Shown here: positions 17,075-24,696 of the stretch, piece by piece
How positions within the stretch are numbered: position 1 is the stretch's first letter
How the letters are laid out: every line of letters starts with the position of its first letter
Position numbers and translations under genes: made by a program
Assembly: GCA_900550545.1 (NCBI GenBank)
Contig: URSS01000008.1
Coordinates: 13,618 to 77,617, forward strand
Reading direction: 5' to 3'
DNA: 64,000 bases
Origin: an uncultured Lachnobacterium sp.
Lineage (GTDB): Bacteria; Bacillota; Clostridia; Lachnospirales; Lachnospiraceae
Notes under the pieces: generated by a model
What the model was told of the DNA's origin: nothing
Seen by the model: the letters and a program-made list of their open reading frames with translations, nothing else
The model's database searches: none

Positions 17075-17372
17075 TTCTATGAAATGCAGAGGATGTAAAA
17101 AGTGTACGGTTGTGTGCCCGGGCAGCCTCATCGAACTGAATGAGGAGAAGAAAGCATATATCCGTTATCCAAAGGATTGCTGGGGTTGTGCATCCTGCCT
17201 GAAAGAGTGTGCGTTTGGAGCCATATCCTTTTATCTTGGTGCAGATATCGGTGGCATGGGAAGTAAAATGACCGTGTCCAGTAAAGGAGATCTGTTGAAC
17301 TGGCAGATCGAGAAAGCCGACGGCACAAAGGAAGTTATCGTAGTCAACAAGAAAGATTCTAATAAATATTAA
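17058..17372 (+). CDS. aprB: Adenylylsulfate reductase beta subunit-like ferredoxin (AprB-type)
   Basis: A 104-residue protein with two 4Fe-4S cluster motifs: CRGCKKCTVVCPG at about 10-22 and CWGCASCLKECAFGA at about 38-52. The spacing of the second matches AprB-type ferredoxins. It is much shorter than dissimilatory AprB (about 150 residues), mainly in the C-terminal tail that clamps AprA. It overlaps aprA by 17 bases, with AGAAGGAGG upstream. It should pass electrons to the flavin of AprA. Confidence 0.83.
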   Translation: MSIAIDSMKCRGCKKCTVVCPGSLIELNEEKKAYIRYPKDCWGCASCLKECAFGAISFYLGADIGGMGSKMTVSSKGDLLNWQIEKADGTKEVIVVNKKDSNKY

Positions 17373-17394
17373 GGGAAACCAAAGGAGGAAAATC

Positions 17395-18294
17395 ATGAGT
17401 CGATTATCGCATCTTGACGCGTTAGAAGCGGAAGCTATCTATATTATCCGTGAGGTAGCAGCAGAGTGTGAAAAGCCGGTAATGCTGTATTCCATCGGAA
17501 AGGACAGCTCGGTAATGTTACATCTTGCAATGAAAGCATTTTATCCGGAGAAGCCACCATTTCCATTCCTGCACGTAAATACAACATGGAAGTTCAAGGA
17601 AATGATCAAATTCCGTGACGAGACAGCAAAGAAGCTTGGTATTGAAATGATTGAATATATTAATGAGGATGGTGTAAAACAGGGCATTAATCCATTTGAC
17701 CACGGCAGTGCTTACACAGATATTATGAAAACGCAGGCATTAAAGCAGGCATTGAATAAATACGGATTTACTGCTGCATTTGGTGGTGGACGTCGTGACG
17801 AGGAAAAGTCCCGTGCCAAAGAAAGAATCTTTTCTTTCCGTAATGAGAACCATGCGTGGGATCCTAAGAATCAGAGACCGGAGATGTGGAAACTTTACAA
17901 TTCCAAGATTCATAAGGGAGAGAGTATCCGTGTATTCCCAATTTCTAACTGGACAGAGACCGATATCTGGGAGTACATCAAGAGAGAAAATATCGATATC
18001 GTGCCACTGTACTTTGCAGCAAAACGTCCGGTCATCGAGCGTGACGGCCAGATTATCATGGTAGATGATGACCGCCTGAAACTCCGTCCGGGTGAGAAGA
18101 TGGAGTACAAGAATGTACGTTTCCGTACACTTGGCTGCTATCCACTGACAGGTGGTATTGAATCAAATGCAACTACATTGGATGAAATCATTGATGAGAC
18201 CTTAAGTGCTGTAGAATCCGAGCGTACGACCCGTGTCATTGACAACGAGGCAGCCGGCAGCATGGAACGAAGAAAGAGGGAGGGTTATTTCTAA
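17395..18294 (+). CDS. cysD: Sulfate adenylyltransferase subunit 2
   Basis: A 299-residue PP-loop ATPase that with CysN makes APS from sulfate and ATP. The PP-loop is YSIGKDSSVMLHLA (about 32-45), followed by the conserved AFGGGRRDEEKSRAKER block (about 128-144) and RTLGCYPLTGGIES near the C-terminus. Length is normal for the family. AAGGAGG lies 9 bases before the ATG. It ends 1 base before the cysN start, so translation is tightly coupled. Confidence 0.93.
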   Translation: MSRLSHLDALEAEAIYIIREVAAECEKPVMLYSIGKDSSVMLHLAMKAFYPEKPPFPFLHVNTTWKFKEMIKFRDETAKKLGIEMIEYINEDGVKQGINPFDHGSAYTDIMKTQALKQALNKYGFTAAFGGGRRDEEKSRAKERIFSFRNENHAWDPKNQRPEMWKLYNSKIHKGESIRVFPISNWTETDIWEYIKRENIDIVPLYFAAKRPVIERDGQIIMVDDDRLKLRPGEKMEYKNVRFRTLGCYPLTGGIESNATTLDEIIDETLSAVESERTTRVIDNEAAGSMERRKREGYF

Positions 18295-18295
18295 A

Positions 18296-19990
18296 ATGAG
18301 CGGATTACTTAAATTTATTACCTGCGGCAGTGTCGACGATGGAAAGTCCACACTGATCGGACATATTTTATACGATTCTAAACTGCTTTACGCAGATCAG
18401 GAAAAAGCACTGGAACTTGATTCAAAAGTGGGAAGCCGTGGTGGAGCCATCGATTATTCTCTCCTTCTGGACGGACTGATGGCAGAGCGTGAGCAGGGTA
18501 TCACAATCGACGTTGCTTACCGTTATTTCACAACCGATAAGAGAAGCTTTATCGTAGCAGACACACCGGGACATGAAGAGTATACAAGAAACATGGCAGT
18601 AGGTGCTTCCTTTGCAGACCTTGCAGTAATCCTTGTAGATGCAAAGCAGGGAGTGCTGGTACAGACAAGAAGACACGCAAGAATCTGCTCCCTCATGGGA
18701 ATCAAATATTTTGTCTTTGCAGTAAACAAAATGGATCTGGTAGATTACAGTGAAGCACGCTTTAACGAGATCGTGGCACAGATTGACGAGTTATCTAAGG
18801 AACTTTCCCTTGCAAGCGTCAAAATCATTCCGGTTTCTGCAACCGAAGGTGACAACGTAACAAAGCGTTCCGACAAGATGGACTGGTACAAGGGAGAAGT
18901 ACTTCTTTCATATCTTGAAGATATTGATGTCAGCGAGAAAAAGCAGGAAGAGGGCTTTTATATGCCGGTACAGCGTGTATGCCGTCCGGATCATACATTC
19001 CGTGGTTTTCAGGGACAGATCGAGAGCGGAAGCATTTCCGTTGGCGATGATATTATTACCCTGCCAAGCAATGAGCATGCAAAGGTAAAGAGCATTCTGG
19101 TCGGTGACAAGAATGCAGATACTGCAGATGAAGGTCGTCCGGTAACCATTCAGCTCGATAAAGAAGTGGACGTTTCGAGAGGTTGTGTTCTGACAACTAC
19201 ACATCTGCCGGTCAGCAAGAACTTCACAGCAACTATTCTGTGGATGGATGATCAGGAACTTACTGTGGGCAAGGATTATCTGGTAAAACTCGGAACCAAG
19301 ACAATTCCTGGTATCCTGAAGAATATCCAGTACAAGATCGATGTCAATACCGGAGAGTACATTCCGGTCGGACGCCTGAAAAAGAACGAGATTGCCGTAT
19401 GTGATATCGTTCTTCAGGAAGAAATCGTACTCGATGCATTTCTGACACACAAGACATTGGGTGAACTGATTCTGATTGATCGTATCACAAACATGACATC
19501 TGCATGTGGTGTAGTAGAAAATCCGGAACTTGATGAGAGCAAAGATGTAAAATGTGCTTTTGTATCCGGAAACCTGAAAGCAAACGGTGACATTTTCGAA
19601 GAGTTCTATTATGACCTCGAGAGCATGACTGTATTTAAAGTACATCCATCCGGAAATACCTATACAATCGGTGATGAGATTCCAGTCAGCGGAGAATCTT
19701 ACCAGTATCCGGATTCTTTCGATATTGTAGTTCTTCGTGATCAGGTAGCCGTATCTGTACGCGACAAAAAGATTACAGCGATCATTCCACTGGCTGATTA
19801 CAGCTATCAGAATGTGCCGGTAATCAATGGACGTGGATTTGCTGTTCATGCACAGTCTGCAGCAGATATTGATGCATTTAAGGCAGAACTTGCAGCAGAA
19901 GGCGAAAGCATTTCTGAGAATTTCTTCAATAAATGGGTAGACTTTGAGACATATCGTAAGATTGTGTTCAAGGATCAGCATTGGAATTAA
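18296..19990 (+). CDS. cysN: Sulfate adenylyltransferase subunit 1 (GTPase) with C-terminal extension
   Basis: A 564-residue EF-Tu-like GTPase partner of CysD. G1 is GSVDDGKST (about 13-21), G3 is DTPGHEEYTRNMAVG and G4 is NKMDLVDYS. The GTPase and two beta-barrel domains take up about 440 residues. The last roughly 120 residues (from GELILIDRITNMTSACGVVE onward) are additional to the 475-residue E. coli type and carry no P-loop, so this is not a CysN-CysC fusion. The start is the ATG 11 bases after GAGGGAGGG, overlapping nothing. It is the last gene before the 51-bp array. Confidence 0.9.
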   Translation: MSGLLKFITCGSVDDGKSTLIGHILYDSKLLYADQEKALELDSKVGSRGGAIDYSLLLDGLMAEREQGITIDVAYRYFTTDKRSFIVADTPGHEEYTRNMAVGASFADLAVILVDAKQGVLVQTRRHARICSLMGIKYFVFAVNKMDLVDYSEARFNEIVAQIDELSKELSLASVKIIPVSATEGDNVTKRSDKMDWYKGEVLLSYLEDIDVSEKKQEEGFYMPVQRVCRPDHTFRGFQGQIESGSISVGDDIITLPSNEHAKVKSILVGDKNADTADEGRPVTIQLDKEVDVSRGCVLTTTHLPVSKNFTATILWMDDQELTVGKDYLVKLGTKTIPGILKNIQYKIDVNTGEYIPVGRLKKNEIAVCDIVLQEEIVLDAFLTHKTLGELILIDRITNMTSACGVVENPELDESKDVKCAFVSGNLKANGDIFEEFYYDLESMTVFKVHPSGNTYTIGDEIPVSGESYQYPDSFDIVVLRDQVAVSVRDKKITAIIPLADYSYQNVPVINGRGFAVHAQSAADIDAFKAELAAEGESISENFFNKWVDFETYRKIVFKDQHWN

Positions 19991-19996
19991 TCTTGT

Positions 19997-20251
19997 GGAC
20001 ATATGTAAAAAAATAGAAAAGTAATGTCCTCAAAAAACACAAAGATTGGACATATGCAGAATATATGATAAAATATGTCCTGTAAACAAACATTTTTTGG
20101 ATTAAATTTCGGATATTCAATACATATGTCCAATGTAAGAAAAAAACAAGGACATTATTAAGAAGGAAAATTGTATATGTCCAAAAAGTGAAAATTATGA
20201 GGACTTAATAATAAAATTTTTTGTATATGTCCAAATGACGGAAATTAATCT
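19997..20251. repeat. Degenerate 51-bp periodic array of GGACAT / ATGTCC boxes
   Basis: Five units start at 19997, 20048, 20099, 20150 and 20201, exactly 51 bases apart. Each begins with GGA (mostly GGACAT or GGACTT) and carries ATGTCC at unit positions 28-33 (27-32 in the last). ATGTCC ends fall at 20029, 20080, 20131, 20182 and 20232. The bases between the boxes are AT-rich and not conserved. The boxes are inverted copies of each other, so every GGACAT can pair with the following ATGTCC, or a dimeric protein could bind both. The array lies between the cysN stop and a terminator. It matches no repeat class I know. Confidence 0.85.
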
Positions 20252-20270
20252 GTGTAGAGATGAATATTAA

Positions 20271-20303
20271 AGAGTGGGAAGCATTGTCTTCCCACTTTTT
20301 TGA
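20271..20303 (+). terminator. Rho-independent terminator after the cysDN array
   Basis: AGTGGGAA/TTCCCACT stem with an 8-base loop and six T residues. Read-through from cysN would end here and carry the 51-bp array as 3' untranslated RNA. The rest of the 391-base gap holds only the array and a weak promoter for the sigma gene. Confidence 0.85.
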
Positions 20304-20333
20304 TAAAAATACAACTAAAACATTAAAATAATC

Positions 20334-20362
20334 GGACAATTCTTAGACCTCGTTTGTATTAT
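20334..20362 (+). promoter_or_regulatory. Possible promoter of the ECF sigma gene
   Basis: GGACAA, 17 bases, TATTAT, ending 19 bases before the GTG start. The -35 is weak for SigA. Confidence 0.35.
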
Positions 20363-20381
20363 AAGTGAAAGGGGGGATACA

Positions 20382-20861
20382 GTGAAGAAAATAGTTCGAT
20401 CGAATGATGAAATTGAAAGAATATATCATGAGTATAACAACATGATATACCGTATCTGCTTTGCTTATATGAAGAATGTTCCCGAGGCGGAGGACATGGT
20501 AAGTGATACCTTTGTTCAATTAATAAAGAAGGCACCATATTTTGAAAATGCAGAACATGAGAAGGCCTGGTTGATTCGGGTTGCAACGAATTTATGTAAA
20601 AATGCGTTAAAGCATTGGCAGACGAAATGTGTTCACATGGATGGAATGGAAGATATGTCGGGGAACGAAATGCATATTGATGAGACCATGGAAGCAATCC
20701 GAAATTTGCCTGATAAATATAAGACAGTTGTATATTTGTTTTATTACGAAGGATATAAAAGTGAAGAAATTGCAAAAATTTTAAAGAAACCTTCGTCGAC
20801 TATCAGAAATCATTTAAAGGAGGCTAGAGGCATTTTGAAAGAAAGGCTGGGTGAGATTTGA
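20382..20861 (+). CDS. ECF-type RNA polymerase sigma factor
   Basis: A 159-residue sigma-70 family protein of the extracytoplasmic-function type. Region 2 spans about residues 12-75 (YNNMIYRICFAYMKNVPEAE and DTFVQLIKKA). Region 4 spans about 105-155, with the helix-turn-helix YYEGYKSEEIAKILKKPSST. It uses a GTG start after AGGGGGG. It ends directly before a membrane-anchored DUF4367-like gene, the usual sigma/anti-sigma order. It lies between two sulfur operons, but no link to sulfur control is shown by the sequence. Confidence 0.9.
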   Translation: MKKIVRSNDEIERIYHEYNNMIYRICFAYMKNVPEAEDMVSDTFVQLIKKAPYFENAEHEKAWLIRVATNLCKNALKHWQTKCVHMDGMEDMSGNEMHIDETMEAIRNLPDKYKTVVYLFYYEGYKSEEIAKILKKPSSTIRNHLKEARGILKERLGEI

Positions 20862-21743
20862 TTGAAGAAAAATAAAGTGGCACAATCTTGGGAAAAAATA
20901 GAATTGAATCATGAGAGTGATAATCGAATATTAAATGAACTGATTCTTCTGAATAGTAACTTTGAAAAAGATATGGAGACTCAACAAAAGAACCTGGTAA
21001 AAAAATCCTTTATTCCGGTTATAGTTGGATTTGCGTTGTTTCTACTTGTTGGTTCTGTGTCTGCGGTCGTGTATGCACATTTGTTATCATCGGGAAAACT
21101 TTTATTTCATAAAGCAAATGAGTCATCGGATAACCATACGGATGTAACATTCGTTGTCGACGATACGACAAGAGTTAATACAAAGAGTTTTAAGGGAAAC
21201 ATAAAAGAATGCGAATCTATTATAAAGGATCAGGTAGTGGCCAACAATATGTATAGTTCGCAAAGCCCTTATGGAGTTGATAAATCATTTGAAAATATTA
21301 GTGATGCACTTGAGTATATTGGATATGACAAGTTTGTATGGCCACAATTAGATGAAAAAACAAAAACCATAAATTTGTCTGTCAATGGAACACAAGAAGG
21401 AAAAATTACAGATCTTGCTTTGATTTCGAATTATAAAATTGTTGGAGCAATTGAGGCACAAACGGAAGCACGAATATTTACAGAAAACTATATTGGGGAA
21501 ATTGGTGTAGGGGCAACAAGTTATTCGGATGATTTTCCGGGTGTTGATTATTCAGGAGAAACGGTTGTCAGGAATGGACGTGAATTTTGGCTTGTAAACT
21601 CAACAGAATTTGAGGATGGCTGGCTTAATAAAATGGTATATTGGCAAGAAAATAATGTTGTTTATACATTTTCTGTTAGATATAAGGAGGTGGATGAAAA
21701 AACGGTAACGGATTTGGCAATTTGTTGGATGAATAGTTTCTAA
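20862..21743 (+). CDS. Membrane-anchored anti-sigma factor, DUF4367-like
   Basis: A 293-residue protein starting at TTG immediately after the sigma stop codon. A charged cytoplasmic part (about 1-45) is followed by one membrane segment (about 48-72) and a large outer domain. The end (about 220-293, with FWLVNSTEFEDGW and VYWQENNVVYTFSV) resembles DUF4367 sensor domains. By position and topology it should hold the ECF sigma factor until an envelope signal arrives. The signal is unknown. Confidence 0.75.
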   Translation: MKKNKVAQSWEKIELNHESDNRILNELILLNSNFEKDMETQQKNLVKKSFIPVIVGFALFLLVGSVSAVVYAHLLSSGKLLFHKANESSDNHTDVTFVVDDTTRVNTKSFKGNIKECESIIKDQVVANNMYSSQSPYGVDKSFENISDALEYIGYDKFVWPQLDEKTKTINLSVNGTQEGKITDLALISNYKIVGAIEAQTEARIFTENYIGEIGVGATSYSDDFPGVDYSGETVVRNGREFWLVNSTEFEDGWLNKMVYWQENNVVYTFSVRYKEVDEKTVTDLAICWMNSF

Positions 21744-21755
21744 ATCATGTAGATC

Positions 21756-21818
21756 AATATCGGAACCATACTTGTTTTTGAAGAGAAAATAATGTTATGG
21801 TTCCGATATTTTTGTTTT
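21756..21818 (+). terminator. Strong terminator after the anti-sigma gene
   Basis: A perfect 15-bp stem (21756-21770 with 21796-21810), a 25-base loop and a T-rich tail. It insulates the sigma unit from the metY operon. Confidence 0.88.
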
Positions 21819-21872
21819 GTAAAACTTAATCGGAATCCTTAAAATGCAAGTCAAAACCCATATCTTAGTATT

Positions 21873-21896
21873 CCTAGTAAAATAGTGTAAATTATG
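21873..21896 (+). promoter_or_regulatory. Putative CymR/Rrf2-type operator, upstream copy
   Basis: CCTAGTAAAATAGTGTAAAT plus TATG matches the downstream copy at 21945-21968 at 18 of 24 positions. It ends 2 bases before the -35 box of the metY promoter. Confidence 0.45.
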
Positions 21897-21898
21897 TC

Positions 21899-21927
21899 TT
21901 GACAAACATACTTTAGAGCGGTATAGT
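21899..21927 (+). promoter_or_regulatory. Promoter of the metY-sulfite reductase operon
   Basis: TTGACA, 17 bases, TATAGT: near-consensus. The predicted start of transcription is about 45 bases before the metY ATG, with operator-like copies on both sides. Confidence 0.8.
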
Positions 21928-21944
21928 GTTTATAACATATTAAA

Positions 21945-21968
21945 CCTACTAGAAAAGTATGAATTAAG
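21945..21968 (+). promoter_or_regulatory. Putative CymR/Rrf2-type operator, downstream copy
   Basis: CCTACTAGAAAAGTATGAAT plus TAAG, located about 10-35 bases past the expected transcription start. It shares the left CCTA and right GAATTAAGGGA end (continuing to 21971) with the cysK promoter site at the same spacing. Confidence 0.5.
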
Positions 21969-21978
21969 GGAAAAGAAA

Positions 21979-23211
21979 ATGGGATTCAATACAGAACTAT
22001 TACATGGTACGAAAACAGGCGATCCGGTCACCGGAGCAACACTGACACCTGTGTACCAGTCCAGTGCTTTTTTCCAGCCTTCGGCGGAGCAGCACGAGAA
22101 GCTGTTTCATAATAAAGCTGCTGGATATTCTTATACGAGAATCAATAACCCGACGATCGCGGCGTTCGAGGAGCGCATGACCGTTCTGGAAAAAGGAGCA
22201 GCTTCTGTGGCATGCGCTTCCGGTATGGCAGCCATCACGAATGCATTGCTCAATATTGTTGGCAGCGGAGATGAGATCATCACAAGCACAAGTCTTTACG
22301 GTGGAACCATTGATCTGTTCCATGATCTGGAAGCGTTTGGCATCCGGACAATCTTTGTGGATGCGACAGATATGCAGACTGTTGAGAATGCGATTACCGA
22401 TCGGACGCGCGCTTTGTTTGCAGAGTCCATCGGCAATCCAAAGCTGGATGTGACCGACATTCCGGCATGGGCCGAGATTGCAAAGAAACATCAGATACCA
22501 CTGATTATCGATAACACGGTAGCGACGGCCTTTCTGGTTCAGCCATTGACACTCGGGGCGGATGTGGTCATCAATTCCACTTCCAAGTACATCAATGGCA
22601 ACAGCAGCGCAATCAGCGGTGTAATCACCGACGGCGGTCGTTTTAAGTGGGATGTCAGCCGGTATCTGGGCATGAAAGATTATGTAAAGTTCGGTAGATT
22701 CGCTTTTACAGCAAAGCTCCGCAACGGACTGTTCCGGAACACGGGAGCCTGTATGGCGCCGCAGACGGCGTATTACAACCTGCTTGGCATGGAGACGTTA
22801 GGACTTCGCATGGAGCGGGCGTGTGACAATGCAGCGCAGCTTGCGGCTTACTTAGAAGAGATACCGGGAATCACCGTAAATTATCCGGGACTGGAATCGA
22901 GCCCATGGCATGCGGTAGCGGACCGGCTGTTAGATGGCAGATACGGAGCGATATTAACGGTCCGGGTCGGAAGTAAGGAACGGGCTTTTTCCATTATGAA
23001 TACAGTAAAGATTCCACAGATTGTTTCCAATATTGGAGATACGAAGACATTGATCGTACATCCGGAATCGACACTGGCGGCACACAGTACCGAACAGGAA
23101 AAAGTGGATGCAGCGGTTTATGATGATATGATCCGTATCAGTGTCGGCATCGAAAACATTGAAGATCTGAAAGCAGATTTTGCATCGGCAATCAGCAGTA
23201 CCGCCGAATAA
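21979..23211 (+). CDS. metY: O-acetylhomoserine aminocarboxypropyltransferase (sulfhydrylase)
   Basis: A 410-residue PLP enzyme of the Cys/Met metabolism family. Features are YTRINNPTIAAFEERM near residue 52, the PLP-stacking SGMAAITNALL region (about 79-89) and the Schiff-base Lys in VINSTSKYINGN near 206. It forms homocysteine from O-acetylhomoserine and either sulfide or, in the Wolinella pathway, a carrier-protein thiocarboxylate. It heads an operon with sulfite reductase, a ThiS-like carrier, its activating enzyme and a JAMM protease, which favours the carrier-dependent route. AAGGGAAAAG lies before the ATG. Confidence 0.9.
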   Translation: MGFNTELLHGTKTGDPVTGATLTPVYQSSAFFQPSAEQHEKLFHNKAAGYSYTRINNPTIAAFEERMTVLEKGAASVACASGMAAITNALLNIVGSGDEIITSTSLYGGTIDLFHDLEAFGIRTIFVDATDMQTVENAITDRTRALFAESIGNPKLDVTDIPAWAEIAKKHQIPLIIDNTVATAFLVQPLTLGADVVINSTSKYINGNSSAISGVITDGGRFKWDVSRYLGMKDYVKFGRFAFTAKLRNGLFRNTGACMAPQTAYYNLLGMETLGLRMERACDNAAQLAAYLEEIPGITVNYPGLESSPWHAVADRLLDGRYGAILTVRVGSKERAFSIMNTVKIPQIVSNIGDTKTLIVHPESTLAAHSTEQEKVDAAVYDDMIRISVGIENIEDLKADFASAISSTAE

Positions 23212-23249
23212 ATAGAGAGAAGAGAGCACAGGATATAAAGGAGAACGTT

Positions 23250-24110
23250 ATGGCAGTTGATTATGCAACACTCAAAAAAGGCGGTTTCATGCGCCAGAAA
23301 CAGAAAAATAATTTTTCACTGCGTCTTGCAGTGGTCGGCGGAAATCTTACCGCAGAGAACCTGAAGATTATCGCAGAAGTAGCAGATAAATATGGTGACG
23401 GACATGTACATCTGACTTCCAGACAGAGTGTGGAAATTCCATTCATTAAGCTGGATGATGTAGAAGAAGTAAAAGAGGTGTTAGCTACCGGTGGCTGTAA
23501 ACCGGGTGTGTGCGGACCCCGTGTACGTACCATCACTGCCTGTCAGGGATCACAGATCTGTCCAAGTGGTAATATTGACACATATGGACTGGCAAAGAAA
23601 CTGGATGAGCGCTATTTCGCAAGAGAGCTTCCTCACAAGTTCAAATTCGGTGTGACCGGATGCCAGAACAACTGCTTAAAGGCAGAGGAAAACGATGTGG
23701 GAATCAAGGGCGCAGCAATCGTAGAGTGGGATGAATCATCCTGCATCAACTGTGGCATTTGTGAAAAAACATGCCGTGTGGATGCAATCAGCACCAAAGA
23801 TGGCAAGATTGTATTGGACAATGAGAAATGTAACAACTGTGGCCGTTGCGTAAAAGCATGTCCGACCGATGCATGGAAAGCAACACCGGGCTATGAAGTA
23901 TCTTTCGGTGGACTGTTTGGAAACCGTGTATATAAGGGAGAAAATTATCTCCCAATCATTACTTCCGAGGAGCAGCTTTTTAAGGTGACAGATGTAGCAA
24001 TTCAGTTCTTTGATGACAATGCAAATCCAGGAGAGCGTTTCCGCATGACTCTTGAGCGTGTGGGATTAGATAAATTTGAAGAGAAGATAAAGGAGGCATA
24101 TAATGGCTGA
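23250..24110 (+). CDS. Small siroheme sulfite reductase with fused ferredoxin domain
   Basis: A 286-residue enzyme. The siroheme/4Fe-4S ligands are CQGSQIC (C-X5-C, about 93-99) and CQNNC (C-X3-C, about 137-141). Two further 4Fe-4S motifs follow: CINCGICEKTC and CNNCGRCVKACP (about 165-205). This compact layout resembles low-molecular-weight assimilatory and AsrC-type sulfite reductases, far shorter than CysI. It should reduce sulfite to sulfide with six electrons taken through the ferredoxin domain. AAAGGAG lies before the ATG. It overlaps the tusA-like gene by 8 bases. Confidence 0.87.
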   Translation: MAVDYATLKKGGFMRQKQKNNFSLRLAVVGGNLTAENLKIIAEVADKYGDGHVHLTSRQSVEIPFIKLDDVEEVKEVLATGGCKPGVCGPRVRTITACQGSQICPSGNIDTYGLAKKLDERYFARELPHKFKFGVTGCQNNCLKAEENDVGIKGAAIVEWDESSCINCGICEKTCRVDAISTKDGKIVLDNEKCNNCGRCVKACPTDAWKATPGYEVSFGGLFGNRVYKGENYLPIITSEEQLFKVTDVAIQFFDDNANPGERFRMTLERVGLDKFEEKIKEAYNG

Positions 24111-24348
24111 TTACACAATTGATGAACGCGTAGATATTACGGATGTGGTATGTCCGATGACTTTTGTAAAGGCAAAGGTCGCAATGGAAGAGATCGAGGT
24201 AGGACAGGTACTGGCAGTAACAATGAATGATGGTGAACCGGTACAGAATGTGCCTAGAAGCTTTAAGGAAGAAGGCCAGCAGGTATTAAAGCTTATTGAC
24301 AATGAGAACGGAACTTATGATCTTATTGTAAAGAAACTCGAAGAGTAG
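24103..24348 (+). CDS. TusA-family sulfur carrier (CPMT variant)
   Basis: An 81-residue protein of the TusA/YeeD/SirA fold. The sulfur-accepting Cys lies in VVCPMTFVKAKVAMEEI near residue 18; canonical TusA has CPxP. AAGGAGG lies before the ATG, which is inside the sulfite reductase gene. Among sulfur genes it may accept a persulfide, or channel sulfide from the reductase to the carrier protein downstream. A tRNA thiolation role is less likely because no TusBCDE genes are near. Confidence 0.8.
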   Translation: MADYTIDERVDITDVVCPMTFVKAKVAMEEIEVGQVLAVTMNDGEPVQNVPRSFKEEGQQVLKLIDNENGTYDLIVKKLEE

Positions 24349-24365
24349 GACAGAGAGGAAACATC

Positions 24366-24683
24366 ATGGCAGCAAGAGTAAGTAAGGACAATTTTGAAGC
24401 AGAGGTACTGCAGGCAGAGATTCCGGTACTGGTGGAGTTTTATTCCGATTCCTGCATCCCTTGCAAACAGATGTCACCGATTCTTGGAGACATCGAAGAT
24501 GATTATGAAAACCAATTAAAAGTCGTTAAAGTCAATGGAAATTTTGACGCTGAGTTAGCAGAGCAATATTCTGTAATGGTTTCACCGACGATCCTGTTTT
24601 TCAAGGGCGGCGAGGAAGTAGAACGTGTACGCGGACTGATCAAGAAACCAGAGTTGGAAGAAATTGTAAAAAAATATATTTAG
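24366..24683 (+). CDS. Thioredoxin with CIPC active site
   Basis: A 105-residue thioredoxin fold protein. The redox motif is SCIPCKQM at about residues 33-40, so CIPC replaces the standard CGPC. The cis-Pro loop VSPTILFF near residue 77 is kept. The changed dipeptide should alter redox potential. With thioredoxin reductase encoded further down the same operon it could reduce disulfides or persulfides formed on the TusA-like or sulfite reductase proteins. AGAGAGGAA lies before the ATG. Confidence 0.83.
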   Translation: MAARVSKDNFEAEVLQAEIPVLVEFYSDSCIPCKQMSPILGDIEDDYENQLKVVKVNGNFDAELAEQYSVMVSPTILFFKGGEEVERVRGLIKKPELEEIVKKYI

Positions 24684-24696
24684 GAGGAGTTACACA

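Noticed and set aside
15365..17372. AprAB taken as a sign of dissimilatory sulfate reduction.
   Set aside because: Import, activation and capture genes are all assimilatory, AprB is truncated, and no dsr or qmo genes are present.
18296..19990. Long CysN considered as a CysN-CysC fusion.
   Set aside because: The C-terminal extension has no P-loop or other APS kinase motif and is too short.
18908..20002. A 364-codon reverse-strand open frame opposite cysN.
   Set aside because: It is a shadow of the cysN coding frame; its product is Cys- and Ile-rich with no family match, while cysN has all its motifs.
19997..20251. Regular spacing suggested a CRISPR array.
   Set aside because: Conserved boxes are only 6 to 9 bases, they occur in both orientations within each unit, and no cas gene is in the window.
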